Below are positions 14,922 to 19,465 of a stretch of 24,161 bases of DNA, one piece after another (the stretch's first letter is position 1; each line of letters begins with the position of its first letter). The notes beneath the pieces are model-generated. The model searched no databases. It was given only the letters and a program-made list of their open reading frames with translations, and was not told where the DNA came from. Origin of the DNA: Sulfuricellaceae bacterium (GTDB lineage Bacteria; Pseudomonadota; Gammaproteobacteria; Burkholderiales; UBA9220); the NCBI GenBank assembly GCA_019911985.1, contig JAIOJO010000067.1, forward strand, positions 1 to 24,161. Reading direction: 5' to 3'. The translations under genes were made by a program, and so were the position numbers.

Positions 14922-15121
14922 GTCGAGATTTCGAAATTTCGCACAAGAGCGCCTGCGATGCCCTTGGGCTTCAAGCAAATGCACTTGCTTGTATCCCTTT
15001 GGCGTACAGGATAAACCCAGACGGCAGCCGGGTTTCCTGGGCAGCCGACATTGCGCGGCATTTGCGATTGAAGTACCCAGCCCGCGCCTTGGCGAAGATG
15101 AGTTTGAGCCTAACCAAGTAA
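14918..15121 (+). CDS. Hypothetical protein, last gene of the element (67 aa)
   Basis: I do not recognise this 67-residue protein. It is a small, slightly basic protein with an N-terminal helical part (SHKSACDALGLQANAL) and a basic C-terminal helix (AADIARHLRLKYPARALAKM). It begins inside the stop of the coiled-coil gene and is followed 22 bases on by a terminator, so it ends the rightward operon. The two helical parts could form a small DNA-binding fold, but I see no clear helix-turn-helix match. Confidence 0.68.
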   Translation: MSRDFEISHKSACDALGLQANALACIPLAYRINPDGSRVSWAADIARHLRLKYPARALAKMSLSLTK

Positions 15122-15143
15122 ATCCAAGCACCCACCAACTGAC

Positions 15144-15165
15144 CCGGCCTTTGCGCCGGCTTTTT
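15144..15165 (+). terminator. Rho-independent terminator ending the element's operon
   Basis: A 5-bp G/C stem (CCGGC 15144-15148 with GCCGG 15155-15159), a 6-base loop and, after one C, TTTTT (15161-15165). It lies 22 bases after the last gene of the element. The stem is short but the T tract and position are right. Confidence 0.7.
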
Positions 15166-15202
15166 CATTTTCCAACTAAACAAGGGGTAGCAAAATGAAA
15201 GT

Positions 15203-15222
15203 GGGGGTATATTTGGGGGTAT
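15203..15222 (+). repeat. Right-end GGGGGTAT repeats (candidate integrase arm sites)
   Basis: Two direct copies of GGGGGTAT at 15203-15210 and 15215-15222, 12 bases apart, about 60 bases inside attR. They match the octamers around the start of int at the other end (7874-7946, 8019, 8108). Two end-clusters of one octamer fit P and P' arm sites of a tyrosine integrase. The role is inferred. Confidence 0.6.
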
Positions 15223-15279
15223 AAATTGGGCAAAATATTTTTGCATCTAAGCCTATGGCTGTTCTCAGGCAATTATTTC

Positions 15280-15298
15280 ATTCCTTTTGCCGCACCAA
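15280..15298 (+). repeat. attR (displaced copy of the tRNA-Thr end)
   Basis: ATTCCTTTTGCCGCACCAA repeats the tRNA end at 7756-7775 except for one missing G in the acceptor part. No tRNA body precedes it. Host-type DNA with a terminator and cbbR follows. It marks the right boundary of the element. Confidence 0.82.
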
Positions 15299-15306
15299 CA
15301 TCATCA

Positions 15307-15341
15307 AATGGCTTACCGGAAATCCGGTAAGCCATTTTTTA
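15307..15341 (+). terminator. Terminator beyond attR, probably the original tRNA-Thr terminator
   Basis: AATGGCTTACCGGA (15307-15320) pairs with TCCGGTAAGCCATT (15323-15336), followed by a T run to 15340. It begins nine bases after attR, where the tRNA terminator would stand in an empty site. It now lies between the element and the convergent cbbR end and may stop read-through from the element. Confidence 0.9.
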
Positions 15342-15381
15342 TCTAAGTGATTGCGGTAGCTTCTTTCCAACGCTGCTTTGA

Positions 15382-16332
15382 TTACTGTTCCTGGCTCAGT
15401 CCGGGAAAGCCCTTTAATCCCCGTAGATAATTTTCACCCAGCAGCTTGCTCTCCTCGCGCAGAAAGTCGAGAAAGGCCTGCGCGACCACGGATAGCTGCT
15501 TGTCCTTGGGGTAGGCCAGATACCAGTTTCGGCGGATCGGAAAGCCCTCGACATCGAGTATGGCGAGTTCGTCGCCGCCGCGTTCCAATGCGAGGGTGTG
15601 CGCCGAAAGCACGGCGATTCCAAGGCTGCCTGCGACCGCCTGCTTGATCGCCTCGTTGCTGCCGAGTTCCATTCTGACCTTGAGCTTTAGCCCGCGTTCC
15701 TGGAAAAACTGCTCGGTGGCCAGGCGGATGCCGGAGCCCGGCTCGCGCATCAGAAACGGCTCTTCCACCAGCCGCTGCGGCGTAATGCGCTTTTTTCCTT
15801 GCAGCGGATGGCTGCTGATAGCCACGACCACCAGCGGATTTTCCAGAAAAGGCTCGAATTCCACCTCCATTCCTTCAGGCGGCTGGCCGAGCACGTACAG
15901 GTCGTCCTGATTGTCGGCCATGCGCTGCAATACCCGCTCGCGGTTGGTCACCTTGAGCGACACGTCGATGCCGGGATAGCGCTGGCAGAACAGTCCGAGC
16001 AGGCGCGGTACGAAATATTTGGCGGTGGTGATCACCGCCAGCCGCAGTTTGCCCGCCTTCACGCCCTGCATGTCGGATATCCGCATTTCGAAACGGGACA
16101 GTCCCTCGAAAATATCGTTGCAGACCTTGAGCAGTTCGGTTCCGGCGGCGGTCAGGAATATACGCTTGCCGATTTGTTCCAGCAGCGGCAGGCCGACGAT
16201 GTCGCTCAATTGCTTGAGCTGGATGGAAACGGTCGGTTGGGTTAGGTGCAGTTCTTCGGCGGCGCGGGTGAAGCTGAGGTTGCGCGCCACCGCCTCGAAT
16301 ACCTTGAGCTGGCGCAAGGTGGCATGTTTCAT
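15382..16332 (-). CDS. cbbR: LysR-type regulator of CO2 fixation, CbbR
   Basis: CbbR is the LysR-family activator of Calvin-cycle operons; it senses metabolites such as RuBP or phosphoenolpyruvate in studied bacteria. The 316 residues start with the winged helix (about 4-63; TLRQLKVFEAVARNLSFTRAAEELHLTQPTVSIQLKQL in parts, the turn being FTRAAEELHLTQPTVS). The two-lobed effector domain follows (about 92-300; GKLRLAVITTAKYFVPRLL and NREEV-like NRERVLQRM). The gene is divergent from cbbL across 167 bases, the standard arrangement. Its start has AAGGAAA close upstream on its own strand. Together with position, the sequence supports CbbR rather than another LysR. It ends near the attR of the element but is not disturbed. 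Confidence 0.93.
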   Translation of the reverse strand: MKHATLRQLKVFEAVARNLSFTRAAEELHLTQPTVSIQLKQLSDIVGLPLLEQIGKRIFLTAAGTELLKVCNDIFEGLSRFEMRISDMQGVKAGKLRLAVITTAKYFVPRLLGLFCQRYPGIDVSLKVTNRERVLQRMADNQDDLYVLGQPPEGMEVEFEPFLENPLVVVAISSHPLQGKKRITPQRLVEEPFLMREPGSGIRLATEQFFQERGLKLKVRMELGSNEAIKQAVAGSLGIAVLSAHTLALERGGDELAILDVEGFPIRRNWYLAYPKDKQLSVVAQAFLDFLREESKLLGENYLRGLKGFPGLSQEQ

Positions 16333-16348
16333 GAGTATTTCCTTGCGG

Positions 16349-16419
16349 GATAATCATAGACGATTATCTATTATTACCCTTGAAAATTACAATTATTATT
16401 TATGCATTAATGCGCTTAA
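16349..16419. promoter_or_regulatory. CbbR operator region between cbbR and cbbL
   Basis: The divergent gap has two LysR-type motifs. GATAATC (16349-16355) and GATTATC (16362-16368) form a perfect 7-bp inverted repeat with a 6-base spacer. TTA-N7-TAA at 16407-16419 matches the half-site rule described for CbbR. The second motif overlaps the palindrome GCATTAATGC (16404-16413). The gap is very AT-rich compared with the genes around it. I could not fix a core promoter with confidence. Confidence 0.65.
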
Positions 16420-16499
16420 AGTGTCAACACGCTCCCCCGAGCCACACGTTTTCCCTAAGCGGAAAATAATTGTTTTAACCTGAAATTAAGGAGCTTGCA

Positions 16500-17921
16500 A
16501 TGGCAGTCAAGACCTACAACGCCGGTGTAAAAGAATACCGGCAAACCTATTGGACGCCGGAATACACCCCGCTGGATACCGACATCCTTGCCTGTTTCAA
16601 AATCACCCCGCAGCCTGGCGTGCCCCGCGAAGAAGTCGCTGCCGCCGTGGCTGCGGAATCTTCCACCGGCACCTGGACCACGGTGTGGACCGACTTGCTG
16701 ACCGACCTGGACTACTACAAGGGCCGCGCCTACCGCATCGAAGACGTGCCCGGCGATGATACCTGTTTTTACGCTTTCGTGGCCTACCCGATTGACTTGT
16801 TCGAAGAGGGCTCCGTGGTCAACGTGCTGACCTCGCTGGTGGGCAACGTGTTCGGCTTCAAGGCGCTGCGCGCGCTGCGCCTGGAAGACGTGCGCTTCCC
16901 GATCGCCTACGTGAAGACGTGCGGCGGGCCTCCCCAGGGCATCCAGGTCGAACGCGACAAGATGAACAAGTACGGCCGTCCGCTGCTGGGCTGCACCATC
17001 AAGCCCAAGCTGGGCCTTTCCGCCAAGAACTACGGCCGCGCCGTATACGAGTGCCTGCGCGGCGGCCTGGACTTCACCAAGGACGACGAGAACGTCAACA
17101 GCCAGCCGTTCATGCGTTGGCGCGATCGTTTCGAGTTCGTGCATGAAGCCATAATGAAAGCGCAGCGTGAAACCGGCGAGCGCAAGGGCCACTACCTGAA
17201 CGTAACCGCGCCGACCCCGGAGGAGATGTACAAGCGGGCCGAGTTCGCCAAGGAAATCGGCGCGCCCATCATCATGCACGACTACCTCACCGGCGGCTTG
17301 ACGGCCAACACCGGTCTGGCCAACTGGTGCCGTAACAACGGCATGCTGCTGCATATTCACCGCGCCATGCACGCCGTGCTCGACCGCAACCCGCACCACG
17401 GCATTCATTTCCGCGTCTTGACCAAGGTACTGCGTCTGTCCGGCGGCGACCACCTGCACTCCGGCACCGTGGTCGGCAAGCTGGAAGGCGACCGTGAAGC
17501 GACGCTGGGCTGGATCGATACCATGCGCGACGAGTTCATCAAGGAAGACCGCAGCCGCGGCCTGTTCTTCGACCAGGACTGGGGCTCCATGCCGGGCGTG
17601 ATGCCGGTCGCTTCCGGCGGCATTCACGTGTGGCACATGCCCGCGCTGGTGAACATTTTCGGCGACGATTCGGTGCTGCAGTTCGGCGGCGGCACGCTGG
17701 GCCACCCCTGGGGCAATGCCGCCGGCGCGGCGGCCAACCGCGTCGCGCTGGAAGCCTGCGTGGCGGCGCGCAACCAGGGCGTTGCCATCGAGAAGGAAGG
17801 CAAGGAGATTCTGACCAAGGCAGCCGCCAGCAGCCCGGAACTGAAAATCGCCATGGAAACGTGGAAGGAAATCAAGTTCGAGTTCGACACCGTCGACAAA
17901 CTGGACGTGGCGCATAAATAA
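16500..17921 (+). CDS. cbbL: RuBisCO large subunit, form I
   Basis: This is the catalytic large subunit of ribulose-1,5-bisphosphate carboxylase/oxygenase, which fixes CO2 onto RuBP in the Calvin cycle. It has 473 residues. The carbamylated lysine and metal ligands are K194, D196 and E197 in GLDFTKDDENVNSQ (spinach K201, D203, E204). Loop 6 has K327 in GTVVGKLEGDR (spinach K334), and the active-site strands KPKLGLS and SGGIHVWHMP are intact. The N-terminus (MAVKTYNAGVKEYRQTYW) is of form IA type. With cbbQ and cbbO behind it and no carboxysome genes, this is the non-carboxysomal IAq type. The start has TAAGGAG six bases upstream. A palindromic repeat follows before cbbS. Confidence 0.98.
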   Translation: MAVKTYNAGVKEYRQTYWTPEYTPLDTDILACFKITPQPGVPREEVAAAVAAESSTGTWTTVWTDLLTDLDYYKGRAYRIEDVPGDDTCFYAFVAYPIDLFEEGSVVNVLTSLVGNVFGFKALRALRLEDVRFPIAYVKTCGGPPQGIQVERDKMNKYGRPLLGCTIKPKLGLSAKNYGRAVYECLRGGLDFTKDDENVNSQPFMRWRDRFEFVHEAIMKAQRETGERKGHYLNVTAPTPEEMYKRAEFAKEIGAPIIMHDYLTGGLTANTGLANWCRNNGMLLHIHRAMHAVLDRNPHHGIHFRVLTKVLRLSGGDHLHSGTVVGKLEGDREATLGWIDTMRDEFIKEDRSRGLFFDQDWGSMPGVMPVASGGIHVWHMPALVNIFGDDSVLQFGGGTLGHPWGNAAGAAANRVALEACVAARNQGVAIEKEGKEILTKAAASSPELKIAMETWKEIKFEFDTVDKLDVAHK

Positions 17922-17926
17922 GCAAT

Positions 17927-18023
17927 GTAGGGTGGGTTAGCCGCGTAGCGGCGTAACCCACCGGAAAAATGGCGGGTTACGGCCTTGCGGCCCTTGTCCC
18001 CGAATGGGGGTAACCCACCCTAC
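17927..18023. repeat. Palindromic intergenic repeat 1 (cbbL-cbbS gap)
   Basis: Ends GTAGGGTGGGTTA (17927-17939) and TAACCCACCCTAC (18011-18023) are perfect 13-bp inverted repeats. Inside lies a second, left-hand hairpin, GGTGGGTTA with TAACCCACC (17931-17939, 17954-17962). The 97-bp unit fills most of the 123-base gap, leaving only the cbbS ribosome site. It belongs to the same family as the repeats at 18417 and 19379. No clear target duplication is visible. As RNA it would form a strong hairpin that could set the cbbL to cbbS ratio. Confidence 0.9.
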
Positions 18024-18044
18024 GACTACCTAAGGAGTTTTCAA

Positions 18045-18401
18045 ATGAGTGAAGTAATGGATTACAAATCTCGCCTGTCCGACCCGGCCAGCCGCAAGTT
18101 CGAGACTTTTTCCTACTTGCCGGCGATGGCGGCGGACGAGATCAAAAAGCAAGTGGAGTACCTGGTATCGAAGGGCTGGAACCCGGCCATCGAGCACGTC
18201 GAGCCGGAACATCTGATGGATTCCTACTGGTATATGTGGAAGTTGCCGATGTTCGGCGAAACCGACGTCAGCAAGGTGCTGACCGAAGCGGAAGCCTGCC
18301 ACAAGGCCAATCCCAACAACCACGTGCGCCTGATCGGGTATAACAACTTCAATCAGTCGCAAGGCGCGGCGATGGTGATTTTCCGCGGCAAGACCGTTTG
18401 A
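18045..18401 (+). CDS. cbbS: RuBisCO small subunit, form I
   Basis: This is the small subunit that caps the CbbL octamer in form I RuBisCO. The 118 residues show the family pattern: RKFETFSYLPAMAADEIKKQVEYLVSKGWNP in parts (ETFSYLP 19-25, YLVSKGWNPAIEH about 39-51), then the conserved YWYMWKLPMFGETD (about 61-74) and the C-terminal NHVRLIGYNNFNQSQGAAMVIFR. The ATG at 18045 has TAAGGAG seven bases before it; the frame is open further upstream only through the repeat and is not used. It lies between two members of the same palindromic repeat family. Confidence 0.97.
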   Translation: MSEVMDYKSRLSDPASRKFETFSYLPAMAADEIKKQVEYLVSKGWNPAIEHVEPEHLMDSYWYMWKLPMFGETDVSKVLTEAEACHKANPNNHVRLIGYNNFNQSQGAAMVIFRGKTV

Positions 18402-18416
18402 GTCGAGCCAGTCCCT

Positions 18417-18550
18417 GTAGGGTGGGTTAGCGCAGCGGTGCGTGGTTGTTGTCGCTTTAGCGGCATTACAACCACGGCCTACCCCTTACGGGTATAGCCC
18501 ACCGCACCATCAGAACGGTGGGTTACGGCCTCCGGCCTAGCCCACCCTAC
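18417..18550. repeat. Palindromic intergenic repeat 2 (cbbS-cbbQ gap)
   Basis: Ends GTAGGGTGGGTTAG (18417-18430) and CTAGCCCACCCTAC (18537-18550) are inverted repeats with one mismatch. The inside is longer than in the other two copies and holds a second hairpin, CGTGGTTGT (18441-18449) with ACAACCACG (18468-18476). That looks like a related unit nested in the first. The 134-bp unit occupies most of the 161-base gap, and CT stands on both flanks. It is close enough to cbbQ that the ribosome site lies directly after it. Confidence 0.9.
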
Positions 18551-18571
18551 CTATTCTGAGGAATGACCGTC

Positions 18572-19375
18572 ATGAGCGACATCATCCAGCAGTACCGTAT
18601 CGAAAAAGAACCCTATTACCGCCCCGTCTCGGACGAGGTGGAATTGTACGAAGCCGCCTACGGCGTGCGCATGCCGATGATGCTGAAAGGCCCGACCGGC
18701 TGCGGCAAGACCCGCTTCATCGAGCACATGGCGTGGAGGCTAGGCAAGCCGCTAATTACGGTGGCTTGCAACGAGGACATGACCGCTTCCGACCTGGTCG
18801 GGCGCTTCCTGCTCGACGCCAACGGCACGCGCTGGCAGGACGGCCCGCTCGCCATCGCCGCCCGCTACGGCGCGATCTGCTACCTGGACGAAGTGGTGGA
18901 AGCGCGCCAGGACACCACCGTGGTAATCCACCCGCTGACCGACAACCGCCGCGTTCTGCCGCTGGAAAAGAAGGGCGAACTGGTGCACGCCCACCCCGAT
19001 TTCCAACTGGTGATTTCCTACAACCCGGGCTACCAGAGCCTGATGAAGGATTTGAAACAGTCCACCAAGCAGCGTTTCGGCGGGCTCGATTTCAACTATC
19101 CCGAGCATGCCGTCGAAACCGAGATCGTCGCCCATGAAACCGGCGTCGACGCGGAGGTCTCCGGCAAGCTGGTGTCCATTGCGGAACGCGCGCGCAACCT
19201 CAAGGGGCACGGGCTGGACGAAGGCATCTCGACGCGCATGCTGATTTACGCCGGCAGCCTCATCGCCACCGGAGTCGATCCGGTCAAGGCGTGCCGCGTG
19301 GCCCTGGTGCGTCCGATAACCGACGATCCCGACATGCGCGATGCGCTCGACGCGGCGGTCACCACGTTCTTTTGA
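18572..19375 (+). CDS. cbbQ: RuBisCO activase ATPase CbbQ (MoxR AAA+ family)
   Basis: CbbQ is the AAA+ motor of the CbbQO-type RuBisCO activase, which removes inhibitory sugar phosphates from RuBisCO at the cost of ATP. From the ATG at 18572 it has 267 residues: Walker A GPTGCGKT (40-47), Walker B ICYLDEV (102-108), a sensor-1 region VISYNPGYQ (about 147-155) and the helical lid with arginine residues (STRML, about 221-225). I preferred 18572 over the ATG at 18563 because GAGGA at 18558-18562 is nine bases away from the former and touches the latter. It lies between repeat units 2 and 3 and upstream of its partner cbbO. Confidence 0.96.
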   Translation: MSDIIQQYRIEKEPYYRPVSDEVELYEAAYGVRMPMMLKGPTGCGKTRFIEHMAWRLGKPLITVACNEDMTASDLVGRFLLDANGTRWQDGPLAIAARYGAICYLDEVVEARQDTTVVIHPLTDNRRVLPLEKKGELVHAHPDFQLVISYNPGYQSLMKDLKQSTKQRFGGLDFNYPEHAVETEIVAHETGVDAEVSGKLVSIAERARNLKGHGLDEGISTRMLIYAGSLIATGVDPVKACRVALVRPITDDPDMRDALDAAVTTFF

Positions 19376-19378
19376 TAT

Positions 19379-19452
19379 GTAGGGCGGATTAGCGCAGCGT
19401 AATCCGCCGAATGGATGGTGGATTACGCCGCTGTGCGGCTAATCCACCCTAC
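19379..19452. repeat. Palindromic intergenic repeat 3 (cbbQ-cbbO gap)
   Basis: Ends GTAGGGCGGATTAG (19379-19392) and CTAATCCACCCTAC (19439-19452) are inverted repeats with one mismatch. An inner hairpin GGCGGATTA with TAATCCGCC follows the same plan as in repeat 1. The 74-bp unit fills nearly all of the 90-base gap, beginning four bases after the cbbQ stop. It is a diverged subtype (GGATTA in place of GGGTTA) of the family at 17927 and 18417. Confidence 0.9.
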
Positions 19453-19465
19453 TTGAGGGCTAACC

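Larger units (their letters stand above)
7756..15298. mobile_element. Integrative element in tRNA-Thr (int, alpA, primase, DUF3987, origin, unknown genes)
   Basis: About 7.5 kb lies between two imperfect copies of the tRNA-Thr 3' end (7756-7775 and 15280-15298). It carries a P4-type integrase pointing away from the tRNA, an AlpA-like regulator, Toprim primase, DUF3987 protein, an iteron-bearing AT-rich region and several small unknown genes, nearly all on the + strand. Housekeeping genes lie on both sides. The small genes at 9368-10296 are visibly AT-richer than their neighbours, which suggests a mosaic origin. I see no capsid, portal, terminase, relaxase, toxin-antitoxin or restriction gene. 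The layout resembles P4-like or PICI-like phage satellites, but a helper-phage link is only inferred. Confidence 0.9.

Noticed and set aside
16455..17915. 486-residue open frame antisense to cbbL
   Set aside because: It is the mirror of a highly conserved gene with strong codon bias, starts without a ribosome site and has a His/Val/Gly-rich shadow composition.
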